A DNA stretch of 64,000 bases from positions 124,001-188,000 of the forward strand of contig NZ_FWFL01000007.1 of the NCBI RefSeq assembly GCF_900172295.1. Reading direction: 5' to 3'. Positions 17,371-26,055 of this stretch are shown one piece after another; position 1 is the first letter of the stretch; the number at the start of each line of letters is the position of its first letter. The notes under the pieces were generated by a model, which ran no database searches, was not told the origin of the DNA, and worked only from the letters and a program-made list of their open reading frames with translations. Position numbers and translations under genes: made by a program. Source of the DNA: Roseovarius litorisediminis (lineage in GTDB: Bacteria > Pseudomonadota > Alphaproteobacteria > Rhodobacterales > Rhodobacteraceae).

Positions 17371-18255
17371 TCAGATCCGTGCCAGCTTCCAGTCGGCGGT
17401 GATCCCGGAATCCCGGGCGTAGACACCCACATCGTGCCCCGCAAAAAGCCCGTCGCGTGTGACCAGGACTGATCGCCAGCCCATCGCAGCTGCCCCAAGG
17501 ATGTCGGTGTGCAATGAGTCGCCGCACATCGCAATCCTGTCCGGCGCCACACCACTAAGGGAGGTCTGCGCCATCTCAAACACCTCGGCAAAGGGTTTTC
17601 CAAAAAACCGCACCTCGGCACCGGTCCGGTCGGCAATCTGATGACCATAATATCCCGGTTCCAACGAAAATCCGTCGTCTCGGGGGGCCACCAGGTCGGC
17701 ATTGGCAATCAGCAGCGGACGAGGATGATTTTCAAGCGATGCCTGCAACAGCAGTTGTCGCCCATCATTCCAGTCGATGCTGGAAAGAAAAAGAAATCCC
17801 TCAACGGCGTCATAGTCTTTCGCAGCATCCGCCAACCGCGTCTTGGAATATAGCACATCGTCCAGCTTATCCTCGGGCGCCGCAATCACGCCCCAGTGTC
17901 GCCTGTCCAGTGCGCCCAGCGTGGCATCCCGGCTGGTGATGATCTCGTCATCCTCCAGCACCAGCCCCAAACGCCTGAACTTGGCAATAGCGCCGGATTT
18001 ATCGTAGCTTGCGGCGTTGGTCAGCACCCGGATGGCACATCCAGCCTCACGCAATTCTTGCAGGCGCTGGCCAGCGCCGGGGATCGGAGTTTCACCCACA
18101 TTCAGCACGCCAAACGCGTCAAACACAAATGCATCGACCTCGTTGACGATATCGTTCAGGCTGTTGATTTCATTCATCGTGCCAAGTGCCTTCATCAAGG
18201 GCAGGCGCGGCCGGATTGCCTCGTAGCGTTCAAATATTGCCTGTGTCGTTTTCAT
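17371..18255 (-). CDS. HAD-superfamily class IIA (NagD-like) hydrolase
   Basis: This 294-residue protein has the HAD fold of the NagD/4-nitrophenylphosphatase type. Motif I is Phe-Asp-Ala-Phe-Gly-Val-Leu near residue 42: the nucleophilic Asp is kept, but the second Asp of the phosphatase signature is Phe, as in haloacid dehalogenases. Motif II is Leu-Thr-Asn near 80, the motif III Lys is in Phe-Gly-Lys-Pro near 218, and motif IV is Cys-Gly-Asp-Ser-Leu-His-Thr-Asp near 243. The substrate may be a sugar phosphate or another small phosphate ester, but the altered motif I makes plain phosphatase activity uncertain. It lies alone between the phasin gene and a promoter region. Confidence 0.75.
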   Translation of the reverse strand: MKTTQAIFERYEAIRPRLPLMKALGTMNEINSLNDIVNEVDAFVFDAFGVLNVGETPIPGAGQRLQELREAGCAIRVLTNAASYDKSGAIAKFRRLGLVLEDDEIITSRDATLGALDRRHWGVIAAPEDKLDDVLYSKTRLADAAKDYDAVEGFLFLSSIDWNDGRQLLLQASLENHPRPLLIANADLVAPRDDGFSLEPGYYGHQIADRTGAEVRFFGKPFAEVFEMAQTSLSGVAPDRIAMCGDSLHTDILGAAAMGWRSVLVTRDGLFAGHDVGVYARDSGITADWKLARI

Positions 18256-18593
18256 GTTTTGCCTGCCTTGTTTGGCCCGGTAAGACCGCTACCCCGCGGG
18301 GTCACACTCTGCGTTGATGACCTGCCCGCTGCGGATTGGTACAGGCAGAAAAGATCTCTGTCAAAAAATGTTCGAATGCTCAAAAAATTCAGAGCACTTT
18401 ACCTAAAGAACCCATAATATTCCCTCCAAAAAAGTACAAATCCTTACGGCGCCCATAAATATTCCGATTTATTATCAGTATATTGAAAAGAATCTCGGGC
18501 GAAACCGTCAACCTGAAAGCTCCAACCAGTATTTTTGTTGATTTTTTGCTCACTTGACCATTACCATTTCCTAGGGTGGAGAATCGACCAAAT
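18256..18593. promoter_or_regulatory. Divergent intergenic region upstream of HAD and DeoR genes
   Basis: This gap of 338 bases has a 12-base perfect palindrome, ACCCCGCGGGGT, at about 18291-18302 near the HAD start. A long AT-rich stretch at 18400-18560 probably holds the promoter of the DeoR/ABC operon. GGTGGAG near 18574 is the DeoR ribosome site. No RNA gene is recognised. Confidence 0.4.
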
Positions 18594-19373
18594 ATGACAT
18601 TGCGAAAAAAACAACGTCGCGATCATATCGTCGCGCTGACACGACAACACAAAAGCGTTTCTGTCGATGAACTGGCAGACATGATGGATGTATCGGCCCA
18701 GACCATACGCCGCGATATCAACCACCTTTGTAAGCTCAATGTCCTGCGTCGTCGCCATGGCGGGGCGGAACTGTTTGAGCAGCAATTGAACACCCCTTAT
18801 GATCAGCGCACCACCACAAACGCCGCTGCCAAACATGCCGTCGCACAAGCCGCTGCCGAGATGATCCCAGATGGGGCAACCGTATTCATTTCCATCGGTA
18901 CAACCCCGATGATGGTGGCCGAGGCTCTGAGCCGCCGAAAACAGCTGACAGTCATTACCAACAACCTGAATGCCGCCATGGCGCTCAGCCGTGAAACGAC
19001 CAACCGGATCATTCTTCCGGGGGGCGAACTCCGCCTGCCCGACCGCGATATTCTGGGTGATGAGGTGGCAAAGATGTTTGAAAGTTACCGGGCCGAATTT
19101 GGCATCTTTGGCGTGGCCGGTGTGGCGACAGACGGCGGTCTGCTCGATTTTCATGCCTCCGAGGTGGCGGTGCGCGAAAAGATACGGTCAGGCTGCAAGA
19201 CGTCCATTCTGGTTCTCGACAGTACCAAGTTCGGGCGCGTAGCCCCGGCAGTTGGCGGAAACATCGCGAATGTAGACAGGGTCATTCTGGACAAAGCACC
19301 GGACGCCGAATTTGCCCCGTTGCTCACTCAGAACACTGAGCGACTGACACTGGTTGAGGAGGCACTCCAATGA
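18594..19373 (+). CDS. DeoR/GlpR-family transcriptional regulator
   Basis: This 259-residue repressor has an N-terminal DeoR helix-turn-helix (Val-Asp-Glu-Leu-Ala-Asp then Thr-Ile-Arg-Arg-Asp-Ile, residues 20-45) and a C-terminal sugar-phosphate isomerase-like sensor domain (Asp-Gly-Ala-Thr-Val-Phe-Ile-Ser-Ile-Gly-Thr-Thr near 95 and Gly-Val-Ala-Gly-Val near 177). Such proteins sense phosphorylated sugars; with a glycerol-3-phosphate-type transporter directly downstream, the ligand may be glycerol-3-phosphate, as for GlpR. The ATG at 18594 is preferred; a GTG at 18576 would place the start inside the ribosome site. It overlaps the ATPase gene as ATGA, so it is part of the operon it probably controls. 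Confidence 0.85.
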   Translation: MTLRKKQRRDHIVALTRQHKSVSVDELADMMDVSAQTIRRDINHLCKLNVLRRRHGGAELFEQQLNTPYDQRTTTNAAAKHAVAQAAAEMIPDGATVFISIGTTPMMVAEALSRRKQLTVITNNLNAAMALSRETTNRIILPGGELRLPDRDILGDEVAKMFESYRAEFGIFGVAGVATDGGLLDFHASEVAVREKIRSGCKTSILVLDSTKFGRVAPAVGGNIANVDRVILDKAPDAEFAPLLTQNTERLTLVEEALQ

Positions 19374-20389
19374 CGGCCCCGTTTGTGGTTCTCAAGGATA
19401 TTGCCAAGCGCTGGAACGGGCAGCTTGGTGTCGAAGGCGTTTCGCTTGAAATTGCCGAAGGGTCGTTCGTGGCCCTTCTGGGCCCGTCGGGCTGCGGCAA
19501 ATCTACCACCTTGCGATTGCTTTCAGGTCTGGAAATTCCCGACGAGGGACAGATCCTGATTGCCGGGCAGGATGTGACCACCAGCGCCGCCTCGGACCGG
19601 AACCTGTCGATGGTATTCCAGTCTTACGCGTTGTTCCCGCACCTGTCGGTCGCTGAAAACGTGATGTTCGGCCTCAAGGTGCGGCGCGTGCCCAAACCCG
19701 AGCGGCTGGAAAAACTGCGCCGCGCCCTGGAGATAACCGGCCTGCTTGGATACGAGGCGCGAAAGCCCGGTGAATTGTCCGGTGGTCAGCGCCAAAGGGT
19801 TGCCCTGGCCCGTGCCATCGTTGCCGGGAAACCGGTCTGCCTGATGGACGAACCCTTGTCGAACCTTGATGCTAAACTGCGAAATTCAGTGCGCAAGGAC
19901 ATCAAGAAACTTCAACAGGATCTGGGGATCACGGTTGTCTACGTGACCCATGATCAGACCGAAGCGATGAGCATGGCTGATATGGTTGTCCTGATGAAAG
20001 ACGGCCGCATTCAGCAGGTTGGCACACCCCAACAGCTATATTCTGAACCCGCCAACACCTTTGTTGCCGAGTTTGTCGGCGCCCCCCCGATGGCATTGAT
20101 TCAGGGCGCGGCCCTGCATGGGATGTCTGACGACCAAACCATCGGTGTCCGTGCCGAACATGTCAGCCTCACCAGCGCCGGCAAGGGCCGCTTGACCTGT
20201 CGGGTGACGGATTGTGAGTTTTTGGGGTCGGAAACCTTCATCGGGCTGGCACATGACCACGCTACCGGCCTGACCCTCAAGGCACCGGGGCTGGTCACGA
20301 TACCTGCTGGCGACGAAATTGAGATCACGTTCGACGATGCCAACCTGCACGCCTTTGACAAGACCGGAAGACGCGTTGCAGTCCATTGA
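19370..20389 (+). CDS. ABC importer ATPase, UgpC/MalK type
   Basis: This 339-residue ATPase powers carbohydrate or glycerol-3-phosphate import. Walker A is GPSGCGKST near 39-47, the signature is LSGGQRQR near 137, Walker B is CLMDEPLSNLD near 155 and the switch His lies in Val-Thr-His-Asp near 195. The C-terminal 100 residues form the OB-type (TOBE) regulatory domain of the MalK/UgpC class. It overlaps the DeoR gene by four bases and precedes the substrate-binding protein, so the order is regulator, ATPase, binding protein, two permeases, phosphodiesterase. The ATPase class is certain; glycerol-3-phosphate as substrate is inferred from the operon. Confidence 0.88.
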   Translation: MTAPFVVLKDIAKRWNGQLGVEGVSLEIAEGSFVALLGPSGCGKSTTLRLLSGLEIPDEGQILIAGQDVTTSAASDRNLSMVFQSYALFPHLSVAENVMFGLKVRRVPKPERLEKLRRALEITGLLGYEARKPGELSGGQRQRVALARAIVAGKPVCLMDEPLSNLDAKLRNSVRKDIKKLQQDLGITVVYVTHDQTEAMSMADMVVLMKDGRIQQVGTPQQLYSEPANTFVAEFVGAPPMALIQGAALHGMSDDQTIGVRAEHVSLTSAGKGRLTCRVTDCEFLGSETFIGLAHDHATGLTLKAPGLVTIPAGDEIEITFDDANLHAFDKTGRRVAVH

Positions 20390-20412
20390 AACAGAAACCA
20401 AAAACGCCATGA

Positions 20413-20435
20413 CCCAAAAGCCGGAAAATGGCGCG
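20413..20435 (+). repeat. Leader hairpin shared with the proX leader
   Basis: Just upstream of the binding-protein gene, a short hairpin reading AAAAGCCGGAAAATGGC closely matches one at 37096-37118 before proX. See the finding on these elements. Confidence 0.4.
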
Positions 20436-20461
20436 AATTCAACATCTAACTGGAGGAAATT

Positions 20462-21736
20462 ATGGGTTTTTCTAAAACAACCGGTGCTATCCTGTCCGGC
20501 GCGACAGCCATAGGCCTATCACTTTCAGCGGCGGCCAAAGCCGAAACTGAACTGACCATGTACTACCCGATTGCCGTCGGTGGCGCCCTGACCGAAGTGG
20601 TCGACGGGATCGTTGCCGATTTCGAGGTGGCCAACCCCGACATCAAGGTCAACGCGATCTATTCAGGCAACTACGATGACACCCGCGTGCGGGCCTTGTC
20701 GGCGTTGAATTCAGGCGAGCCCGCACAGCTTGCGGTCATGTTTTCGATCGACGCCTATGACCTGATCGAACAGGACATCATCGTGCCGTTTGACGATGTT
20801 GTCACAAGCGATGCCGATAAGGCTTGGCTGAACGGATTTTATCCCGCCCTGATGGCCAACGGCCAGATCGAGGGTAAAACCTGGGGTATTCCGTTCCAGC
20901 GGTCCACCATCGTGGCCTATTACAACAAGGACATGTTCCGCGATGCGGGCCTTGACCCTGAAAAGGCTCCAACAACCTGGGACGAGATGATTTCGATGGG
21001 CAAGGCGCTGACCAAGGGCGACACCTATGGCATCATGATCCCTTCTACTGGCTATCCCTACTGGATGTTTCAGGCCCTGGCGATCCAGAATGGCAAGGAA
21101 CTGATGGCGGGCGATGGCCTGACCACCTATTTCGACGATCCCAAAGTGGTGGAAACGCTGGAGTTCTGGCAATCGTTGTCAACCGAACATGACATCATGC
21201 CCACCGGCACCGTTGAATGGGGCACCCTGCGTCAGGCGTTTCTTGAAGGTCAGACCGCTATGATGTGGCACTCCACAGGCAACCTGACAGCGGTCAAGAA
21301 AAACGCCTCTTTCGACTTTGGCGTCGCCATGCTGCCGGGGAACGAACGGCTGGGCTCGCCCACCGGTGGCGGCAATTTCTACCTCTTCAAGGACACGACC
21401 GATGAGGAAAAAGAAGCGGCCATGAAACTGATCCAGTTCATGACATCGCCCGAACAGGCCGCTGCATGGTCCATTGCCACCGGCTATATGGGTGTTTCGC
21501 CTGCGGCCTATGAAACCGAAGCGCTCAAATCCTACACGGCCGAATTCCCGCCCGCCCTTGTGGCCCGCAATCAGCTGGAACATGCGGTTGCCGAGTTTTC
21601 GACCTTTGAGACTGCCCGGGTGCGCGACGGTCTGAACAACGCCATCCAGTCGGCCCTGACCGGGGCCAAATCCGCTCAGGACGCCCTCAGCGAAGCGCAG
21701 GCTTCGGCCAAGCGTCTGCTGGCGGCCTATCAGTAA
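20462..21736 (+). CDS. ABC importer substrate-binding protein (UgpB-like)
   Basis: This is a 424-residue periplasmic protein of the extracellular solute-binding family 1. It has a signal peptide (a Lys at residue 5, then a hydrophobic core to about 27, with cleavage near Ala-Lys-Ala-Glu). The mature start with Thr-Met-Tyr-Tyr-Pro and the Tyr-Ser-Gly-Asn-Tyr-Asp-Asp motif near 60 resemble UgpB, which binds glycerol-3-phosphate and glycerophosphodiesters. TGGAGGAAATT before the ATG is an excellent ribosome site. A 10-bp stem hairpin follows, which may raise its level above the permeases. The other choice is a sugar-binding protein of the same family; the phosphodiesterase at the operon end favours glycerol phosphates. 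Confidence 0.82.
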   Translation: MGFSKTTGAILSGATAIGLSLSAAAKAETELTMYYPIAVGGALTEVVDGIVADFEVANPDIKVNAIYSGNYDDTRVRALSALNSGEPAQLAVMFSIDAYDLIEQDIIVPFDDVVTSDADKAWLNGFYPALMANGQIEGKTWGIPFQRSTIVAYYNKDMFRDAGLDPEKAPTTWDEMISMGKALTKGDTYGIMIPSTGYPYWMFQALAIQNGKELMAGDGLTTYFDDPKVVETLEFWQSLSTEHDIMPTGTVEWGTLRQAFLEGQTAMMWHSTGNLTAVKKNASFDFGVAMLPGNERLGSPTGGGNFYLFKDTTDEEKEAAMKLIQFMTSPEQAAAWSIATGYMGVSPAAYETEALKSYTAEFPPALVARNQLEHAVAEFSTFETARVRDGLNNAIQSALTGAKSAQDALSEAQASAKRLLAAYQ

Positions 21737-21745
21737 ACCAGAACC

Positions 21746-21771
21746 GGCACCGGCCTTTCTGGGCCGGTGCC
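21746..21771 (+). terminator. Attenuating hairpin between binding protein and permeases
   Basis: A perfect 10-bp GC-rich stem (21746-21755 with 21762-21771) with a six-base loop has no T-run behind it. Such hairpins often protect the 3' end of binding-protein mRNA or reduce read-through; it is not a full terminator. Confidence 0.6.
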
Positions 21772-21793
21772 CCCTAATCCAAGGCACGCGGTG

Positions 21794-22687
21794 ATGAGCA
21801 AGCACGCAAATCTGGAACGACGCAGGCAGGCCATTTACGGCTGGCTGTTGCTGACGCCTGCCGCGATCCTGCTGTCTACTTTTGCGTTTTACCCGTCTCT
21901 GGCCACGTTGTTTTCAAGCCTGTTTTCACGCGGCACCCGGCGCAACCCGGCCGAATTTGTCGGCGGGGAAAACTATTCCGATCTGTTTGCGGATCCCACG
22001 TTCTGGCTGGTGGTAAAGAACAATCTTTTCTACGCAGGCATTACCATCCCGGTGTCGATCTTTATCGCGCTTGCCATGGCCCTATGGGCCAATTCCAAAA
22101 TCTCTGCGCGCGGTTTTGTGCGCACCGCCTATTTCACGCCCACCGTTCTGCCGATGATCGCCGCGGCCAACCTGTGGCTTTTCTTTTACACGCCGGGCCT
22201 TGGCGTGCTGGATCAGATCGGTGCGCTTTTTGGCCTGCCGTCGGTCAACTGGCTGGGTCAGCCTGAAACCGCGCTTTGGGCGATCATTATCGTCACCATC
22301 TGGAAAGAAGCCGGGTTTTTCATGATCTTCTATCTGGCCGCGTTGCAGACCATCCCGGCCGACCTGAAAGAGGCCGCTGATATCGAAGGCGCCAGCCGCT
22401 GGACCTATACCCGACGCATCGTTCTGCCCCTTCTGATGCCCACCACACTTTTCATCATGGTCAATGCGATGATCAACTCGGTCAAGCTGATCGACCATCT
22501 GTTCATCCTGACCAAAGGCGGGCCGTCGGATGCGTCAAAACTGATCCTCTATTACATCTGGGAAATGGCCTTTGCGTTCTTTGACGCGCCTCACGCTGCG
22601 GCAATGACCATCATGGTCCTGCTGGTGCTGGGCATCGTCGCCGCAATTCAGTTCTTCTACATCGACAAACGGACCCACTACCAATGA
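21794..22687 (+). CDS. ABC importer permease, UgpA/MalF type
   Basis: This is a 297-residue inner-membrane permease with six predicted helices. The first lies at about residues 15-37. The EAA loop near 205 (Glu-Ala-Ala-Asp-Ile-Glu-Gly-Ala) is the contact site for the ATPase. The length is that of UgpA. The ATG at 21794 follows a GTG-rich stretch; the in-frame ATG at 21767 would start inside the tail of the hairpin region. It overlaps the second permease gene as ATGA. It would form the translocation channel together with that protein. The CUT1-family assignment is secure. Confidence 0.87.
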   Translation: MSKHANLERRRQAIYGWLLLTPAAILLSTFAFYPSLATLFSSLFSRGTRRNPAEFVGGENYSDLFADPTFWLVVKNNLFYAGITIPVSIFIALAMALWANSKISARGFVRTAYFTPTVLPMIAAANLWLFFYTPGLGVLDQIGALFGLPSVNWLGQPETALWAIIIVTIWKEAGFFMIFYLAALQTIPADLKEAADIEGASRWTYTRRIVLPLLMPTTLFIMVNAMINSVKLIDHLFILTKGGPSDASKLILYYIWEMAFAFFDAPHAAAMTIMVLLVLGIVAAIQFFYIDKRTHYQ

Positions 22688-23493
22688 GCCGCCTAACCCC
22701 ATATCTGGATAGCTTTGGCGCGATCCTGCTGGCAGTGATCTGGATTGCGCCCCTGCTTTTTGCCTTCTGGGCGGCGTTTCACTCGACGTCAGATGCAGTC
22801 AACTTCACCCTGCTGTCGCCCTGGACACTGGATAATTTCCGCACCGCGTGGGAGGGCGCGCCGTGGCTGCAGTATTTCCTCAATACCTTCCTGCTGGTCA
22901 CCGTGGTCCTGATCGGTCAGTTCATCCTGACGACATTGGCGGGTTTTGCCTTTGCACAGGTCAAGTTTCCAGGCCGCGATGTTGTATTCATTCTGGTCCT
23001 GCTACAGCTGTTCATCCTTCCCGAAGTTCTGATTGTCGAAAACTACGCGATGATCTCGCGTCTTGGGCTGTTTGACACGATTGTTGGCGTCGGCATGCCC
23101 TATATGGCCAGTGCCTTTGGCATATTCCTGATGCGGCAAGCCTTTAAATCCGTGCCGATTGAGCTGCACGAGGCCGCCCGCATCGAGGGCTGCAGCTGGT
23201 TCGGCATCCTGATCCGGGTTTATGTACCCTTGGCCAAACCCACCTATCTGGCCTATGCGCTGGTCTCGGTTTCAACCCATTGGAACAACTTCCTGTGGCC
23301 CCTGATCGTGACAAATTCACCCGACACGCGCCCGCTGACCGTCGGCCTGTCGATCTTTGGCGCGCCGGAAAACGGGGTTGATATCTCGGTGATTTCGGCG
23401 GCAACCCTTATGTCAATTGCCCCTCTGCTGATCGCTTTTCTGGTCTTCCAGCGGCAATTCGTTCAGGCCTTCCTGCGCGCTGGCATCAAATAG
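22684..23493 (+). CDS. ABC importer permease, UgpE/MalG type
   Basis: This is the 269-residue partner permease, with six predicted transmembrane helices and an EAA loop (Glu-Ala-Ala-Arg-Ile-Glu-Gly-Cys) near residue 160. The N-terminal helix starts at residue 10 and the family length is 270-280. It starts in an ATGA overlap with the first permease and ends 12 bases before the phosphodiesterase gene, so the transporter and the enzyme are made together. Confidence 0.87.
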   Translation: MSRLTPYLDSFGAILLAVIWIAPLLFAFWAAFHSTSDAVNFTLLSPWTLDNFRTAWEGAPWLQYFLNTFLLVTVVLIGQFILTTLAGFAFAQVKFPGRDVVFILVLLQLFILPEVLIVENYAMISRLGLFDTIVGVGMPYMASAFGIFLMRQAFKSVPIELHEAARIEGCSWFGILIRVYVPLAKPTYLAYALVSVSTHWNNFLWPLIVTNSPDTRPLTVGLSIFGAPENGVDISVISAATLMSIAPLLIAFLVFQRQFVQAFLRAGIK

Positions 23494-23505
23494 GCTTTAC
23501 AAAGT

Positions 23506-24303
23506 TTGGCACGCATCCTTCAGATCACCGACCCCCATGTCATTGCCCCGCCCGGGCTTGTGTCGGGTCAGTTGAATACCCCCGCGCTGATGGCCGCTGC
23601 CATCGATTCCATCCTTGCGGATATGGAAAAATACGGCGTCATCGACGCAGTTCTGGTTACCGGCGACGTTACCGATGATGGCGCACTGGAAAGTTTTGAC
23701 TGGTTCCGCACCCAGATCGAACGCCTGGAGCTTCCCTATTTTCTGATCCCCGGCAACCATGACCGGCGCGATCTGATGCGGGCCAGTTTTGCCGATCAGG
23801 CTTTCATGCCCGAGACCGGGCATATCAACTGGGTGCATGACCTGCCGGATCTGCGGCTTGTGGGGCTGGACACGCTGATACCCGGTCAGGGCAGCGGGAT
23901 TCTGGATCAGACCACGCTGGAGTTTCTGTCAGAGGCGCTGCGGGGCCGGCCGGATGCCCCCTTCCTGATCGCCATGCACCATCCGCCCTTTGCTTCGGGC
24001 ATCCGCTTTATGGATGAGTTGGGACTGGCTGGAATTGAAGACTTGCAGCGCATCCTCCACTCTGCCCCAAATACCTGCCGGATCATCTGCGGCCACGTTC
24101 ACAGCATGATTGTCAGCACGGTCGGGCCCGCCACGGCCATCGCCTGCCCATCGATCTCCAGTCACTTCAAAACAGATTTACGCAATGACGCACCTGTGGG
24201 CTTCATGTCCGGCCCTACAGGGTATATGCTACATGACTGGAATGACGGATTTTGCAGTACAGGCATTCCATTATCAAAGGCACAAGGCCCGTTTCCGTTT
24301 TAA
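23506..24303 (+). CDS. Class III metallophosphodiesterase (CpdA/GpdQ-like)
   Basis: This 265-residue calcineurin-fold enzyme has all metal-binding blocks: Asp-x-His near 9, Gly-Asp-Val-Thr-Asp near 50, Gly-Asn-His-Asp near 84, Met-His-His-Pro-Pro near 155 and Gly-His-Val-His near 195. CpdA cleaves cyclic AMP; the near relative GpdQ cleaves glycerophosphodiesters. Because it ends an operon for a glycerol-phosphate-type importer, I favour glycerophosphodiester cleavage, giving glycerol-3-phosphate. It has no signal peptide, so it acts on imported substrate. The start is a TTG at 23506, with Ala-Arg-Ile-Leu-Gln following as in relatives; the ribosome site is weak. Confidence 0.8.
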   Translation: MARILQITDPHVIAPPGLVSGQLNTPALMAAAIDSILADMEKYGVIDAVLVTGDVTDDGALESFDWFRTQIERLELPYFLIPGNHDRRDLMRASFADQAFMPETGHINWVHDLPDLRLVGLDTLIPGQGSGILDQTTLEFLSEALRGRPDAPFLIAMHHPPFASGIRFMDELGLAGIEDLQRILHSAPNTCRIICGHVHSMIVSTVGPATAIACPSISSHFKTDLRNDAPVGFMSGPTGYMLHDWNDGFCSTGIPLSKAQGPFPF

Positions 24304-24367
24304 AACCCGGGGCAGGACAAAGAGCTTTTAGAACAGAGAAACAGTTTCGCCTTTTGGAGACTAAACC

Positions 24368-26044
24368 TTGCAAGAGCCAAGTGTAATCATGTTCTTCCTG
24401 CATATCGCAGGGGCCGCCGCCCTGCTCATCTGGGCGGTGCGTCTGGTCCGCACAGGGGTCGAACGCGCATTTGCCGTCCAACTCAGGCTGTGGCTTCGCC
24501 GGTCCGCCAAAAACCGCGCTCTGGCGGCGTTTACCGGCACTACGTCGGCAATGCTGCTGCAAAGCTCGACCGCCGTTGCCATTCTGGTATCCAATTTCGT
24601 ATCCGCCAAAACCATCGGCATAGCGGGAGGTCTGGCCATTCTGCTGGGGGCTGATGTCGGGTCGGCACTGGTGGCGCAGGTGCTGCTGGTTCGGGCCGAG
24701 TTTTTGGTACCGCTGCTGCTTTTGGCGGGAACTGCGATGTTTTTGCGCGCTGAAGAGCGAAAACTGCGCCAGACCGGTCGCATCCTGATCGGGTTAGGGC
24801 TGATCTTTGTATCGCTCGACATGATTCGCGCCGCCACCGCGCCAATGATGGATAGCGACAACGTTGTGCATGTGCTGCAATATCTGGGCCGTGATACGCT
24901 GACCGCCTTTGCTATTGGTGCCATCTTTGCCTGGCTGGTGCATTCGTCGGTGGCTGCCGTTTTGCTGTTTGTCACGCTGGTGATGCAGGGTGTCATGCCG
25001 GTCACCGCAGCAGCGAGCATGGTCCTTGGTGCCAATTTGGGCGGGGCCATGATTGCCTATGCCCTGACTCTTTCAGCCTCGATCAACGCCCGCCGCATGA
25101 TCGTGTCAAACCTGGTCCTGCGGGGCGGTGGCGCCGCTTTGCTTCTGGTCTGCCTGACATTCTTTGTATCCTCGCTTGACTGGCTGGGATCAACCGGCAT
25201 GCGGCAAGTCATCAACCTTCATCTGGTGTTCAATTTGGGCCTTGCCCTGATCGCCGTCCCGTTTGCGCCCCTGATCGCACGCATCGCCGAAACCCTGATG
25301 ACAGCGCCTGCCGACCCCGTCGAGGGATTGGGGCGGATCAGCGCGCTTGATCCAACGGCCCTGGGCACGCCCGAGCGCGCGCTTTCCTGCGCATCGCGCG
25401 AACTGATCCGCATGGGAGAAACCGTTGAACAGATGCTGCGCTCGGTCATCTCGATCTACGACAAATGGGATGACACCACGGCCGCCGCCATCCAGTCACA
25501 GGACAAGGCGGTGCGCAGAATGCACCATGAAACCAAACTTTACCTAGCCAAGCTAAACCGCGGCGCCCTGGAAGAAGAAGCCAGTCAACGCTCGATGGAT
25601 CTGTCAACTTCAGCCGCCAATCTGGAGGCTGCCAGCGATATCATCGCACGAAAAATGGTGGGACTTGCCAAACACCTCAATTCAGGCGGCGTGGCCTTTT
25701 CCACGCAAGGCTGGGAAGAGATTTGCGATTTTCATGACAGGGTCCTGGCCAACACGCAACTGGCGCTGGATGTCATCATCACCCAGAATCCCGAAACAGC
25801 CCGCGAACTGGTAGCCGCCAAAGAAAGAGTTCGTGCCGTCGAAACACTGCTGCAGCAACAGCATCTGGGCCGCCTGCAAAAAGGCATGGTCGAAAGTATC
25901 GAGACCAGTAACATTCACCAAGATACGTTGCGCGCGCTGAAACAGGCCAACGCCTTTGTTGCGATGATCGCCCACCCTATCCTGTCAGACACCGGTGACC
26001 TGCTGTCCAGCCGACTGACCGACGAACCCGCGACCGAGGGCTGA
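24368..26044 (+). CDS. Na/Pi cotransporter family protein (YjbB/NptA-like)
   Basis: This 558-residue membrane protein belongs to the Na+/phosphate symporter family. Two inverted repeats of helices with the Gln-Ser-Ser motif (Leu-Leu-Gln-Ser-Ser-Thr-Ala near 61, and a Val-His-Ser-Ser-Val-Ala repeat near 195) make up residues 1-320. A PhoU-like helical domain occupies residues about 340-540. It would move phosphate, probably outward like YjbB or inward with Na+. The TTG at 24368 is preferred because GGAG lies 8 bases before it; an ATG at 24389 has no good site. It follows the phosphodiesterase gene by 64 bases, so phosphate released from imported esters could be handled here. Confidence 0.82.
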   Translation: MQEPSVIMFFLHIAGAAALLIWAVRLVRTGVERAFAVQLRLWLRRSAKNRALAAFTGTTSAMLLQSSTAVAILVSNFVSAKTIGIAGGLAILLGADVGSALVAQVLLVRAEFLVPLLLLAGTAMFLRAEERKLRQTGRILIGLGLIFVSLDMIRAATAPMMDSDNVVHVLQYLGRDTLTAFAIGAIFAWLVHSSVAAVLLFVTLVMQGVMPVTAAASMVLGANLGGAMIAYALTLSASINARRMIVSNLVLRGGGAALLLVCLTFFVSSLDWLGSTGMRQVINLHLVFNLGLALIAVPFAPLIARIAETLMTAPADPVEGLGRISALDPTALGTPERALSCASRELIRMGETVEQMLRSVISIYDKWDDTTAAAIQSQDKAVRRMHHETKLYLAKLNRGALEEEASQRSMDLSTSAANLEAASDIIARKMVGLAKHLNSGGVAFSTQGWEEICDFHDRVLANTQLALDVIITQNPETARELVAAKERVRAVETLLQQQHLGRLQKGMVESIETSNIHQDTLRALKQANAFVAMIAHPILSDTGDLLSSRLTDEPATEG

Positions 26045-26055
26045 ACGCAGACGTC

